Positions 15,859 to 24,192 of a stretch of 64,000 nucleotides of DNA are shown one piece after another. The translations under genes and the position numbers were made by a program. Source of the stretch: Chelativorans sp. AA-79 (lineage in GTDB: Bacteria > Pseudomonadota > Alphaproteobacteria > Rhizobiales > Rhizobiaceae); NCBI RefSeq assembly GCF_029457495.1, contig NZ_CP120361.1:5222001-5286000 (forward strand). Reading direction: 5' to 3'. Within the stretch, counting starts at the first letter, position 1. Each line of letters opens with the position of its first letter. The notes below the pieces were generated by a model, which was not told where the DNA came from, did no database searches, and saw only the letters and a program-made list of their open reading frames with translations.

Positions 15859-17352
15859 ATGTTCGGCAGAAGAGGCTCAGGCAGTTTCGACGGCGGGTCC
15901 CAGCGGCCCGGCTCGCCCGTAGGACAGCCTGCCTTCGGCGAAGGATCCGGGCAGGAGACGTCCACGCCGGCACCTGACCCCGCGGCCGCTCCACCGCCTG
16001 CGCGCAGCGTAGCGGAAAAATCCGCGGCTCCTCGGCAGCAGCGGCCGCAGACCATGCCGCGTGACCGTAACGAAGGCTACTACGACACGAAGAGCCAGGT
16101 CTTCTCCGCGCTCATCGACACGATCGACCTGTCGCAACTTGCCAAGCTCGATGCCGACAGCGCGCGGGAGGAGATCCGCGATATCGTCAACGACATCATC
16201 GCGATCAAGAACTTCGCGATGTCGATCGCCGAGCAGGAAGAGCTGCTCGAGGACATCTGCAACGACGTGCTGGGCTTCGGACCGCTCGAGCCGCTGCTTG
16301 CGCGCGACGAGATCGCCGACATCATGGTGAACGGCGCCCGCAACGTCTACATCGAGGTCGAAGGTAAGGTCGAGCAGACCAATATCCGTTTCCGCGACAA
16401 CCAGCAGCTCCTCAATATCTGCCAGCGCATCGTCAGCCAGGTGGGCCGGCGCGTCGACGAGGCGAGCCCCATCTGCGATGCGCGCCTGCCGGACGGCTCG
16501 CGCGTCAACGTCATTGCGCCGCCGCTCGCCCTCGACGGGCCCTCGCTCACCATCCGCAAGTTCCGCAAGGACAAGCTGACGCTCGACCAGCTCGTGCGCT
16601 ACGGCACCATCTCGCCCGAGGGTGCGGAACTGCTCAAGATCATCGGCCGGGTGCGCTGCAACGTCATCATCTCCGGCGGCACCGGCTCCGGCAAGACGAC
16701 GCTGCTCAACTGCCTCACGAACTTTATCGACCGCGACGAACGCATCATCACCTGCGAGGACTCGGCCGAGCTCCAACTGCAACAGCCGCATGTCGTGCGG
16801 CTCGAGACGCGGCCGCCCAACCTGGAAGGCGAGGGCGAGGTGACCATGCGCGACCTCGTGCGCAATTGCCTGCGCATGCGGCCCGAGCGCATCATCGTCG
16901 GCGAGGTGCGCGGGCCGGAGGTATTCGACCTCCTGCAGGCCATGAACACCGGCCATGACGGTTCGATGGGTACGATTCACTCCAACAGCCCGCGCGAATG
17001 CCTGAACCGCATCGAATCCATGGTGGCAATGGGCGGCTTCACCCTGCCGCAGCGGACCGTGCGCGAGATCATCGTGGGCTCGGTGGACGTCATCATCCAG
17101 GCCGCGCGCCTGCGTGACGGCACGCGCCGCATCACCCATGTCACGGAAGTGGTCGGCATGGAGGGCGACGTGATCATCACGCAGGACCTGATGCTCTTCG
17201 ACATCAGCGGCGAGGACGCTTCCGGCCGCATCCTCGGTCAACATGTGTCTTCCGGCATCGGCCGACCCGCCTTCTGGGACCGCGCGCGCTACTATGGCGA
17301 GGAAGCGCATCTTGCGGCCGCGCTGGAAGCAATGGAAAAGCAGGCGGGCTGA
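15859..17352 (+). CDS. cpaF: Tad pilus secretion ATPase CpaF/TadA
   Basis: A 497-residue cytoplasmic motor ATPase. A Pro/Gln-rich N-terminal 75 residues precede the conserved domain. It has Walker [15 protein letters not shown], an Asp-box with [12 protein letters not shown], Walker B-type [14 protein letters not shown], and the His-box [11 protein letters not shown]. It powers Flp pilin assembly through TadB/TadC. Its last base overlaps the ATG of tadB at 17352, indicating coupled translation. Confidence 0.95.
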   Translation: MFGRRGSGSFDGGSQRPGSPVGQPAFGEGSGQETSTPAPDPAAAPPPARSVAEKSAAPRQQRPQTMPRDRNEGYYDTKSQVFSALIDTIDLSQLAKLDADSAREEIRDIVNDIIAIKNFAMSIAEQEELLEDICNDVLGFGPLEPLLARDEIADIMVNGARNVYIEVEGKVEQTNIRFRDNQQLLNICQRIVSQVGRRVDEASPICDARLPDGSRVNVIAPPLALDGPSLTIRKFRKDKLTLDQLVRYGTISPEGAELLKIIGRVRCNVIISGGTGSGKTTLLNCLTNFIDRDERIITCEDSAELQLQQPHVVRLETRPPNLEGEGEVTMRDLVRNCLRMRPERIIVGEVRGPEVFDLLQAMNTGHDGSMGTIHSNSPRECLNRIESMVAMGGFTLPQRTVREIIVGSVDVIIQAARLRDGTRRITHVTEVVGMEGDVIITQDLMLFDISGEDASGRILGQHVSSGIGRPAFWDRARYYGEEAHLAAALEAMEKQAG

Positions 17353-18365
17353 TGTTCGGCATGTCGCTCAGCCTGCTCGCCTTCATCCTGCTCGCGGCCG
17401 GCAGCGCGGGGGCACTCGCCTATGCGCTGATGTTCAACACAATCGCCAGCGAGAAGAAGGTCGAGCGGCGGCTGGAGACGGTCAAACGGGCGGAGACAGA
17501 TGGCCGTGCCGTTCGGGTTGCGCGCGACCGCGCGGCTGAAGTGGCCAAGCGGCGCAGGTCCATCCAGGAGACGCTGAAGGATCTTGAAGCCAAGCAGAAG
17601 GACCGTGAGCGCTTCATCACCAGACCGCCCCTGAAGATCCAGATCCGGCAGGCGGGGCTGGAGATCGGAATCCAGCGCTTCTACATCCTGTCGGGCATTG
17701 CGGCACTGCTTCTCGCCGTCATCATCTTCATCTTGGGGGCGCCGCTTCTGGCCGTCGGCGGAGCGGCGATTTCCGGCTTTTTCGGTCTGCCACGATGGAT
17801 TGTCGCCTATCTGCGCAAGCGCCGCGTGAAGGCCTTCCTCAGCGAGTTTCCCAATGCGCTCGACATCATCGTGCGCGCGGTCAGGTCCGGCTTGCCGTTG
17901 AACGACGCCGTGCGCATGATCGCGAGCGAGGCGCAGGAACCCGTTCGGACCGAATTCCGCCGCCTGGTCGAATCCCAGCAACTCGGCCTCCCGATGGCCG
18001 AGGCGGCCATGCGCATGTCCGAGACCATGCCCTGCCCGGAGGTCAATTTCTTCGGCATCGTCATCCAAATCCAGACCCAGGCGGGCGGCAACCTGTCGGA
18101 AGCGCTCGGCAATCTCTCGCGCGTCCTGCGCGAGCGCAAGAAGATGAAGGCCAAGGTGCAGGCGCTTTCGATGGAAGCGAAGGCCTCCGCCGTCATCATC
18201 GGCGCGCTGCCGATCGTGGTCGCCGTCCTCGTCTATATCACGAGCCCGGCCTACATCATGCCACTCTTCACCGAAAGCATCGGCCATCTGATCCTCGGCG
18301 TTTCGGCGGTGTGGATGTCCATCGGCATTTTCGTGATGCGCCAGATGATGAATTTCGAAGTGTGA
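17352..18365 (+). CDS. tadB: Tad pilus inner-membrane platform protein TadB
   Basis: A 337-residue membrane protein of the type II secretion F family. It has hydrophobic helices at residues 4-27, about 113-150 and two near the C-terminus (AVIIGALPIVVAVLVYI; LILGVSAVWMSIGIFVM). The F domain has NALDIIVRAVRSGLPLNDA and QAGGNLSEALGNLS. With TadC it forms the platform that CpaF drives. It shares one base with the cpaF stop codon. Confidence 0.92.
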   Translation: MFGMSLSLLAFILLAAGSAGALAYALMFNTIASEKKVERRLETVKRAETDGRAVRVARDRAAEVAKRRRSIQETLKDLEAKQKDRERFITRPPLKIQIRQAGLEIGIQRFYILSGIAALLLAVIIFILGAPLLAVGGAAISGFFGLPRWIVAYLRKRRVKAFLSEFPNALDIIVRAVRSGLPLNDAVRMIASEAQEPVRTEFRRLVESQQLGLPMAEAAMRMSETMPCPEVNFFGIVIQIQTQAGGNLSEALGNLSRVLRERKKMKAKVQALSMEAKASAVIIGALPIVVAVLVYITSPAYIMPLFTESIGHLILGVSAVWMSIGIFVMRQMMNFEV

Positions 18366-18372
18366 GCCCGCC

Positions 18373-19371
18373 ATGGCCGATACCGTCGTCAAAACGCTCG
18401 CCGATCCGAGTTTCCTGCTCGCACTCCTGGTCTCGATCGCCGTCTTCGCGACGATTTTCACCGTCATCCCGGTAACGGGCGGCGATACGCTCAAGGCGCG
18501 CATGAAGTCCGTGGCCCTGGAGCGGGAGGAGTTGCGCGCCAAGCAGCAGGCGCGTCTTGCCGCGGAAGCCGAACGCCGACGGCGCGGCGGACTGCGCCAC
18601 GAGGATCGCTCTCCCATGCGCACCGTCGTCGACCGGCTGGACCTGCGCCGGGCGCTTGCCGACGAATCGACCATGGCCAAGCTCCGCACGGCCGGCTATC
18701 GCGGCCAGAGTCCCCTGACGAAATTCCTCTTCTTCCGGCTTGTCCTGCCGCTCATCGGCCTTGCCTTGAGCGTCTTCTACGTTTTCTTCCTTGGCGGGCT
18801 TGCCGGCCAGCCGTCCGTGATCCGCATCTTCGCGTGCATCCTGGCCGCCTATACCGGCTTCTATCTGCCGGTGCTCTACGTTTCCAACCAGGCCTCCAAG
18901 CGCAAGAAGTCGATTCAGCTCGCCTGGCCGGACGCGCTGGACCTGCTCCTCATCTGCGTCGAATCGGGCATCTCGGTCGAGCAGGCCTTCCGCCGCGTGG
19001 CAGACGAGATCGGCAGCCAGTCGGTCGCGCTCGCGGAGGAATTCGTGCTCACCAATGCCGAGCTCTCCTTCCTGCAGGAGCGCAGGCAAGCCTACGAGAA
19101 CCTGGCCGCCCGCACGGGCCTGGAATCGGTCAAGGCCGTCTCGCAGGCGCTGATCCAGGCGGAGCGCTACGGGACGCCTGTGAGTCAGGCGCTACGGGTG
19201 CTTGCCAATGAAAGCCGTGAGGCCCGAATGCACGAGGCGGAGAAGAAGGCGGCATCCTTGCCTCCAAAGCTGACGGTGCCGATGATCATGTTCTTCCTGC
19301 CGGTGCTGTTCGCCGTCATCCTTGGACCGGCGGCGATCCAGCTCTCCAGGGACGGATTGTTCGGGAACTGA
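18373..19371 (+). CDS. tadC: Tad pilus inner-membrane platform protein TadC
   Basis: A 332-residue partner of TadB with the same type II secretion F fold. Hydrophobic segments lie at about 11-32, 119-140, 148-172 and the C-terminus (LTVPMIMFFLPVLFAVILG). The F domain has DALDLLLICVESGISVEQA and ERYGTPVSQALRVLANE. It is the last pilus gene in the window and is followed directly, tail-to-tail, by zur. No TadD or TadE/F genes follow. Confidence 0.92.
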   Translation: MADTVVKTLADPSFLLALLVSIAVFATIFTVIPVTGGDTLKARMKSVALEREELRAKQQARLAAEAERRRRGGLRHEDRSPMRTVVDRLDLRRALADESTMAKLRTAGYRGQSPLTKFLFFRLVLPLIGLALSVFYVFFLGGLAGQPSVIRIFACILAAYTGFYLPVLYVSNQASKRKKSIQLAWPDALDLLLICVESGISVEQAFRRVADEIGSQSVALAEEFVLTNAELSFLQERRQAYENLAARTGLESVKAVSQALIQAERYGTPVSQALRVLANESREARMHEAEKKAASLPPKLTVPMIMFFLPVLFAVILGPAAIQLSRDGLFGN

Positions 19372-19374
19372 TCC

Positions 19375-19785
19375 TCAGGCCAGCTGCGCCGCGTCCGCGC
19401 AGTCGACGCATTTGCCGCGGATCTCGATCGTCGTCTTGGCCGGCTTGAACCGGTGGGCGGCCACCCACTCGCCGAGTCGAGCCTCGACGATCTCGTCGGA
19501 GAACTCGTCCACCCGGCCGCAGGTCTCACAGATGGCGAAGGCGATCATCGAGTGTCCGTGGCAGTGCGGATGGGCGCAGGCAACGAAGGCGTTGATGCTC
19601 TCCAGCCGGTGCACGAGGCCGAATTCCTGCAGCTTCTCGAGCGCACGATAGACCTGCAGCGGCGCGCGGAAGCCCTCGTCCCGGAGCCGGTCGAGGATCG
19701 TATAGGCGCTGAGTGGTCCCTCCGCCTTGTCGAGCGCCTTCAGAACAAGCGACTGGTTGCGGGTGAGTTCCGGATGAACGGTCAT
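19375..19785 (-). CDS. zur: Zinc uptake regulator Zur (Fur family)
   Basis: A 136-residue Fur-family repressor. It has a winged helix with PLQVYRALEKLQEFGLVHRL, a regulatory Zn site with CAHPHCHGHS, and two structural-zinc Cys pairs (CETC and CVDC). Gene context (znuB-znuC immediately upstream, znuA divergent) identifies the zinc branch rather than Fur, Mur or Irr. When loaded with zinc it represses uptake genes. Its start overlaps the stop of znuB by 4 bp, so it is the last gene of znuC-znuB-zur and controls its own operon. Confidence 0.93.
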   Translation of the reverse strand: MTVHPELTRNQSLVLKALDKAEGPLSAYTILDRLRDEGFRAPLQVYRALEKLQEFGLVHRLESINAFVACAHPHCHGHSMIAFAICETCGRVDEFSDEIVEARLGEWVAAHRFKPAKTTIEIRGKCVDCADAAQLA

Positions 19786-20603
19786 GACTGTCCTGGAGAT
19801 GAGAGCGGCGTCCGCCGCCGGCCTGGCAGTGGGGCGAGGCTCAGGAGAAAGAGGATGAGTGCGGCGACCACGATGGAGGGGCCTGAAGGCGTGTCGAAGT
19901 TGAGAGACGCCGTCAGCCCGCCGATGACGGCGATCGCGCCCGCGATGGAGGCCGCGACTGCCATCATCTCAGGCGTCGCGGCGAGGCGCCGGCCGGCCGC
20001 CGCGGGAATGATGAGCAGCGAGGTGATGAGCAGGATGCCGACGATCTTCATGGCGATGGCGATGATGCCGGCCATGAGCAGCATGAAGAGGAATCGGGCC
20101 CGTTCGGGCCGCATGCCCTCCGCTTCGGCGATCTCGGTGTTCACGGTCGCGGCGAGAAGCGGCCGCCAAAGCCAGGCGAGCACCAGGAGCACCAGTGCGC
20201 CGCCACCATAGATCATCGCAATATCCAGGCGCGAGACGGCGAGGATGTCGCCAAAGAGAAAGGCCATGAGATCGATCCTGATCCAGCTCATGAAGGCGAC
20301 CATAACCAATCCGAGCGCCAGTGTGGAATGGGAGAGAATGCCGAGCAGGGCATCCGTGGAAAGCGAGCCGTGCCGCTGCAGAAAGAGAAGCGCCAGCGAG
20401 GCGAGCGCTGCCACGATAAAGACCCCCGCCATCAGGTTGATCTCGAACAGGAAGGCGAGCGCTACGCCGAGCAGTGCGGAATGCGCCATCGTGTCGCCGA
20501 AATAGGCCATCCGCCGCCAGACGACGAAGCAGCCGAGCGGGCCAGCCACCAATGCAAGACCAACACCGGCGACAAGCGCGCGCGTGAAGAAATCATCGAG
20601 CAT
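19782..20603 (-). CDS. znuB: Zinc ABC transporter permease ZnuB
   Basis: A 273-residue inner-membrane permease of the ABC-3 family with about eight hydrophobic helices. It has the start MLDDFFTRALVAG, the segment RRMAYFGDTMAHSALLGVAL with its conserved HSALLG, and a C-terminal Arg-rich tail. The ATG at 20603 is chosen over one at 20609 because GGAGG lies at a better distance. The start overlaps the end of znuC by about 11 bp. It forms the channel for zinc import with ZnuC and ZnuA. Confidence 0.92.
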   Translation of the reverse strand: MLDDFFTRALVAGVGLALVAGPLGCFVVWRRMAYFGDTMAHSALLGVALAFLFEINLMAGVFIVAALASLALLFLQRHGSLSTDALLGILSHSTLALGLVMVAFMSWIRIDLMAFLFGDILAVSRLDIAMIYGGGALVLLVLAWLWRPLLAATVNTEIAEAEGMRPERARFLFMLLMAGIIAIAMKIVGILLITSLLIIPAAAGRRLAATPEMMAVAASIAGAIAVIGGLTASLNFDTPSGPSIVVAALILFLLSLAPLPGRRRTPLSSPGQS

Positions 20604-21426
20604 GCCCATGCTCCTCCGGATGGCCGTGATGGTCGTGGTCCGAACAGCTTTCCGTGATCGTGCCGTCCGCCTGGCGCACGCGGCCGTCGGCCAGATGCGT
20701 GTGGTCGTGATGGTGGCGGTAGATGGCCAGCGTCTCGTCGGCACGGGCGCCGAACAGCCGCATATATTCCGGGCTCTTCAACACGTTTTCAGGCGTGCCG
20801 CGGCAGCAGACATGACCGTTGAGGCAGAGCACGGTATCCGTCTCGGCCATCACCACATGCAGGTCGTGTGAAATGAGAAGCACCCCGCAACCCGTACGGT
20901 CGCGGATGTCGCGGATGAGCTGATAGAGCGCGATCTCCCCGGAAAAATCCACGCCTTGCACGGGCTCGTCGAGCACGAGCAGATCGGGCTCGCGCGCCAG
21001 CGCCCGGGCCAGCAGTGCCCGCTGAAACTCGCCGCCCGAAAGCGTCTGCACCTCCGCGCGCGCCAGATGGGCGATGCCCGCCGCTTCCAGCGCCTCGGCA
21101 ATCTTCTTCCGGTCAAGCGAACCTGTCAGCGTCATCAACCGCTCGACGCTGAGCGGCAGGGTCCAATCGACGACTACCTTTTGCGGCACATAGCCGATCT
21201 TCAGCGCCGGCCCCCGTGCGACCGTCCCTTCGTCGGGCCGGATCACGCCGATGGCCGTCTTGACAGTCGTGCTCTTGCCCGAACCGTTGGGCCCGATCAG
21301 CGTCACGATCTCGCCGCGCCGGACGCTGAGATCCACGCCGCGCACCAGCCAGCGCCCGGCGCGGTGAACGCCGGCATTCCGCATCTCAACGAGCGTTCCG
21401 GCGTCATTTCTCATCGATTGCAACAT
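20593..21426 (-). CDS. znuC: Zinc ABC transporter ATP-binding protein ZnuC
   Basis: A 277-residue ATPase with Walker A GPNGSGKSTTVK, the LSGGEFQRALLARAL signature, Walker B DLLVLDEPVQGVD and the H-loop ISHDLHVV. The C-terminal 50 residues are very His/Asp-rich (HHHDHTHL and DHDHHGHPEEHGH), a feature seen in ZnuC and suggesting zinc sensing or buffering. It is transcribed divergently from znuA across a region with Zur-box-like palindromes. The start may be 21426 or 21414. Confidence 0.93.
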   Translation of the reverse strand: MLQSMRNDAGTLVEMRNAGVHRAGRWLVRGVDLSVRRGEIVTLIGPNGSGKSTTVKTAIGVIRPDEGTVARGPALKIGYVPQKVVVDWTLPLSVERLMTLTGSLDRKKIAEALEAAGIAHLARAEVQTLSGGEFQRALLARALAREPDLLVLDEPVQGVDFSGEIALYQLIRDIRDRTGCGVLLISHDLHVVMAETDTVLCLNGHVCCRGTPENVLKSPEYMRLFGARADETLAIYRHHHDHTHLADGRVRQADGTITESCSDHDHHGHPEEHGHAR

Positions 21427-21441
21427 TCTCCGCGCACCTTC

Positions 21442-21470
21442 TTGTCAAGTCATATGGCACACGTTATAGC
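21442..21470 (+). promoter_or_regulatory. znuA promoter candidate
   Basis: TTGTCA (21442-21447), 17 nt, TATAGC (21465-21470). The -10 is covered by the Zur-box-like palindrome at 21463-21475. In the opposite direction TTGCGT (minus strand, 21474-21479) and CATATG (21451-21456), also 17 nt apart, could serve znuC, so one repressor site can shut both. Confidence 0.5.
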
Positions 21471-21475
21471 GTAAC
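21463..21475. promoter_or_regulatory. Zur-box-like palindrome between znuC and znuA
   Basis: GTTAT-AGC-GTAAC: imperfect inverted repeat overlapping the -10 elements of both divergent zinc-uptake promoters. Zur sites are AT-rich palindromes containing TTAT/ATAA cores, and the placement fits repression by zinc-loaded Zur. Confidence 0.5.
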
Positions 21476-21486
21476 GCAATCCGCAT

Positions 21487-21503
21487 GTAATGTCATAACA
21501 TTC
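21487..21503. promoter_or_regulatory. Second Zur-box-like palindrome upstream of znuA
   Basis: GTAATGTCATAACATTC is a near-perfect palindrome 15 bp before the znuA start codon. Its minus-strand core GTTATGACAT recurs exactly at 22577-22586 before aztD, which argues for one shared regulator. Confidence 0.6.
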
Positions 21504-21517
21504 AGCACGAGGATCCG

Positions 21518-22498
21518 ATGAAATCACGTACGCTTCTTGTCGCCACCGCGCTTGCAATGGCCTTTTCCGCCACCCAGACCTTTGCGATGGAAGGAGTGGT
21601 GACCTCCATCAAGCCGGTCCATTCGCTTGTGGCCGCCATAATAGACGGCACGGGGGAGCCGCAGCTTCTGGTCAAGGGCGCCGCTTCACCGCACACCTAT
21701 ACCATGCGGCCTTCGGAGGCCGGCATGCTGGAGGATGCAAAGGTGATCTTCTGGGTGGGCGAGGGGATCGAGACCTTCCTGGAAAAGCCGCTCGATTCGC
21801 TTGCAGGCGGCGCGAAGGTGGTTACCCTTTCCGAGACCCCCGGCATCACGCTTCTCGACATGCGCGAGGGCGGCGCCTTCGAACCGCACAGCCACGGCGA
21901 CGAGGAACACGACCATGAAGGCGAGGAAGCGGGCCATGACCACGGCGAGGAGCATGCGGACCACCATCATGGCCACGGCAAGGACATGCATGTCTGGCTC
22001 GACCCCGAGAACGCCCGGCTCATGGCGCGCGAGATCACATCCACGCTCGTAGAGGCGGATCCTCAGAATGCTGCAACCTACGAGAAGAACGCCGCCGCCT
22101 TGGACGAGCGGCTTGGAAAGCTGATATCCGACACCGAGAAGACCGTCGAACCCGTTCGGGGGAAGCCATTTATCGTCTTCCACGACGCCTATCATTATTT
22201 CGAGAATCGCTTCGGGGTGGAAGCGGCAGGTTCCATTACCGTCAGCCCGGAACAAATGCCGAGCGCGCAGCGGCTGCAGGAGATCCGCGACAAAGTCACG
22301 GAACTCAACGCGGCCTGCGTCTTCGCTGAGCCGCAGTTCGAGCCGAAGTTCGTGAACATCGTCACGGAAGGCACCGACGCCCGCACGGGCATGCTTGATC
22401 CGGAGGGGGCGAACATCGATCAGGGTCCCGACCTTTACTTCACGCTCGTCGGCAATCTCGCGAAATCCTTGGCCGACTGCCTTTCCGGCGCGGAATAG
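21518..22498 (+). CDS. znuA: Zinc ABC transporter substrate-binding protein ZnuA
   Basis: A 326-residue periplasmic protein with a signal peptide (residues 1-23, ending TFA). Zinc-binding histidines include His59 in ASPHTYTMRPS, the DMHVWLDPENARL segment and His in FHDAYHYFENRF. A His/Asp/Glu-rich flexible loop lies at about 124-154. It captures zinc for ZnuBC. It is divergent from znuC, with AztD encoded about 100 bp downstream on the same strand. The His-rich loop is the known acceptor or sensor region in ZnuA and AztC proteins. Confidence 0.94.
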   Translation: MKSRTLLVATALAMAFSATQTFAMEGVVTSIKPVHSLVAAIIDGTGEPQLLVKGAASPHTYTMRPSEAGMLEDAKVIFWVGEGIETFLEKPLDSLAGGAKVVTLSETPGITLLDMREGGAFEPHSHGDEEHDHEGEEAGHDHGEEHADHHHGHGKDMHVWLDPENARLMAREITSTLVEADPQNAATYEKNAAALDERLGKLISDTEKTVEPVRGKPFIVFHDAYHYFENRFGVEAAGSITVSPEQMPSAQRLQEIRDKVTELNAACVFAEPQFEPKFVNIVTEGTDARTGMLDPEGANIDQGPDLYFTLVGNLAKSLADCLSGAE

Positions 22499-22571
22499 CC
22501 GCACCCCCGGTCATCCACTAAGGACATCGCCGCTCGTCAAGGGATGAACGGCGATCTTCAGTCTATCATTT

Positions 22572-22586
22572 GTAACGTTATGACAT
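22572..22586. promoter_or_regulatory. Zur-box-like site upstream of aztD
   Basis: GTAACGTTATGACAT lies directly before the Shine-Dalgarno (AGGAGG, 22589-22594) of aztD. It contains the 10-mer GTTATGACAT that is also found, inverted, upstream of znuA. This suggests that aztD has its own zinc-controlled promoter and does not rely only on read-through from znuA. Confidence 0.55.
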
Positions 22587-22600
22587 ATAGGAGGTTTGAA

Positions 22601-23803
22601 GTGAGACCGTATCTCTCATCGCTCGCTTTCGGGCTGGCGCTCGGACTGATGCCGGCGCAGGCGGACGAGAAAGCGGAGACCGCTTGGCGCCTGTTCGTGG
22701 CGGACCGCCATCAGCCCGTCGTGCATGTGCTGGACGCGGCGGAAGGCAAGATCATCGAGAGCTTCCCGCTCGAGAGCCAGGGCCGCCTCTACGCCACCGA
22801 AAGCGGCAAGACGGTCTTCGCCGTGCAGGCGGATGCCGGTATCGCCGCTGCCTTCGCGACCGGTATCGGCATGGACGATCACGGCGATCACGCGGATCTG
22901 CAGGTCACCGAGCCGAAGGCGCTCGGCGTGGAGATCGCCGGCAAGAAGCCGGTGCATTTCGTGCCGCATGACGGCGAGATCGCGATCTTCTACGACGGTG
23001 AGGGCGTCGTGCGCCTCGTCCGGGAGAAGGACGTCCTGGACGGCAAGCCCGACATCCGCTCAATCGCGACACCTGCGCCGCATCATGGCGTCGCAATCCC
23101 GCTGGGGGGCCATCTGGTGCTCTCTGTTCCGAACAAAGAAGACCCGTCCGAGCTTCCCGTGGGCGTGCGCGTCGTGGACGCGTCGGGTGCTCAAGTGGGC
23201 GAGGTGGCCGAATGCCCGGGTCTTCATGGCGAATCCGCCTCGGGCCATCTCGTGGCGATCGCTTGCGAGACGGGCCTGCTGATCGTCAAGGAAGAAGGCG
23301 GAAAGCCGGAGATCGCGCATCTCGCCTATGGCAGCGGCCTGCCGGAGGACGCGAAGGTCTCTACGCTGCTCGGCGGCAAGGGCCTGCAATATTTCCTCGG
23401 CAATTTCGGCCAGAAGGCGATCGTGCTGATCGATCCGGAAGACGAGAACGCCTTCCGGCTCATCGAACTGCCGTTTCGGCGGGTGCATTTCGCGGTCGAT
23501 CCGGTCCGGCCGAAATTCGCCTATGTCTTCACCGAGGACGGCCGGCTCCACCAGATCAACGTGCTTTCGGGCAGGATCGTGAAGTCCGTCGGGGTGACCG
23601 AGCCCTATTCCATGGACGGCCACTGGAACGATCCCCGCCCGCGCATCGCCGTCGCGGGAGAAGAGATCATGATCACCGATCCCTTGCGTGGCCTCATCCA
23701 CGCCCTCGACGCCGAGACGCTGGAGAAGAAACGCGAGCTCATCACCGGCGGTACGCCTTACGAGATGGTCGCCATCGGCGGCTCGGGCGCCGTGCACGAC
23801 TGA
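22601..23803 (+). CDS. aztD: Periplasmic zinc metallochaperone AztD
   Basis: A 400-residue protein with a signal peptide (residues 1-20, ending PAQA before DEK) and a repetitive beta-propeller-like remainder. Features include HHGVAIPLGGHLVLSVPN and the GIGMDDHGDHADLQV His/Asp segment that could bind zinc. In Paracoccus denitrificans AztD hands zinc to the AztC binding protein. GTG at 22601 is the start, set by AGGAGG at 22589-22594 and by the signal peptide. Here it follows znuA rather than aztABC, so its partner is probably ZnuA. Some annotation would call it only a propeller protein. Confidence 0.8.
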   Translation: MRPYLSSLAFGLALGLMPAQADEKAETAWRLFVADRHQPVVHVLDAAEGKIIESFPLESQGRLYATESGKTVFAVQADAGIAAAFATGIGMDDHGDHADLQVTEPKALGVEIAGKKPVHFVPHDGEIAIFYDGEGVVRLVREKDVLDGKPDIRSIATPAPHHGVAIPLGGHLVLSVPNKEDPSELPVGVRVVDASGAQVGEVAECPGLHGESASGHLVAIACETGLLIVKEEGGKPEIAHLAYGSGLPEDAKVSTLLGGKGLQYFLGNFGQKAIVLIDPEDENAFRLIELPFRRVHFAVDPVRPKFAYVFTEDGRLHQINVLSGRIVKSVGVTEPYSMDGHWNDPRPRIAVAGEEIMITDPLRGLIHALDAETLEKKRELITGGTPYEMVAIGGSGAVHD

Positions 23804-23816
23804 TCACCATAAAAAT

Positions 23817-23841
23817 GCCTGCGGCGAGGCTCGCCGCAGGC
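23817..23841 (-). terminator. Terminator hairpin between aztD and the CsbD gene
   Basis: An 11-bp perfect stem GCCTGCGGCGA with its complement and a 3-nt loop. On the minus strand it is followed by ATTTTTAT, so it is best for ending the CsbD transcript. On the plus strand it may also slow aztD transcripts but lacks a T run. Confidence 0.7.
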
Positions 23842-23866
23842 CCCTTCCGACATCTTTCCCCAACGC

Positions 23867-24064
23867 TCAGTGGCGGGACGCCCACTCGTCGATCTCGCGC
23901 TCGGCCTCTTCCTGCGTCTTGCCGTAGCGCTCCTGGATCCGGCCGGCGAGCTCGCGGCGGTTGCCCTTGATCACATCGAGATCGTCATTGCTGAGCTTGC
24001 CCCACTTCTGCTGGGCCTTACCTCTGAACTGTTCCCAATTTCCTTCGATCTGATTCCAGTTCAT
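23867..24064 (-). CDS. CsbD family general stress protein
   Basis: A 65-residue hydrophilic protein: MNWNQIEGNWEQFRGKAQQK, then DDLDVIKGNRRELAGRIQ and YGKTQEEAEREIDEWA. This is the full length of the CsbD family. Members are induced by general stress, and their action is unknown; they are probably intrinsically disordered or helical cytoplasmic proteins. An exact EcfG-type promoter lies 59-84 nt upstream, so stress control is visible here. It sits convergently with aztD. Confidence 0.92.
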   Translation of the reverse strand: MNWNQIEGNWEQFRGKAQQKWGKLSNDDLDVIKGNRRELAGRIQERYGKTQEEAEREIDEWASRH

Positions 24065-24122
24065 CTCGGCTCCTCATATCCTGTTTACCGACGCTGGCTG
24101 CAAGCGCGGCTTCTGAATACCA

Positions 24123-24148
24123 AACGCACGGAACCGGGTCCCCGTTCC
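24123..24148 (-). promoter_or_regulatory. EcfG-type general stress promoter for the CsbD gene
   Basis: On the minus strand GGAAC (24144-24148) is followed after 17 nt by CGTT (24123-24126). This matches the EcfG consensus GGAAC-N16/17-CGTT exactly. It leaves a 5' leader of about 50 nt to the CsbD start at 24064. Confidence 0.75.
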
Positions 24149-24192
24149 CCATCCCGATTGAAGCCCCAGCCACAAAGGCCTAGCTATGAGGC

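Noticed and set aside
15877..17310. Long minus-strand frame opposite cpaF
   Set aside because: Codon-shadow of a GC-rich gene; the product is low-complexity Arg/Ala/Asp/His-rich with no family features, while cpaF is certain.
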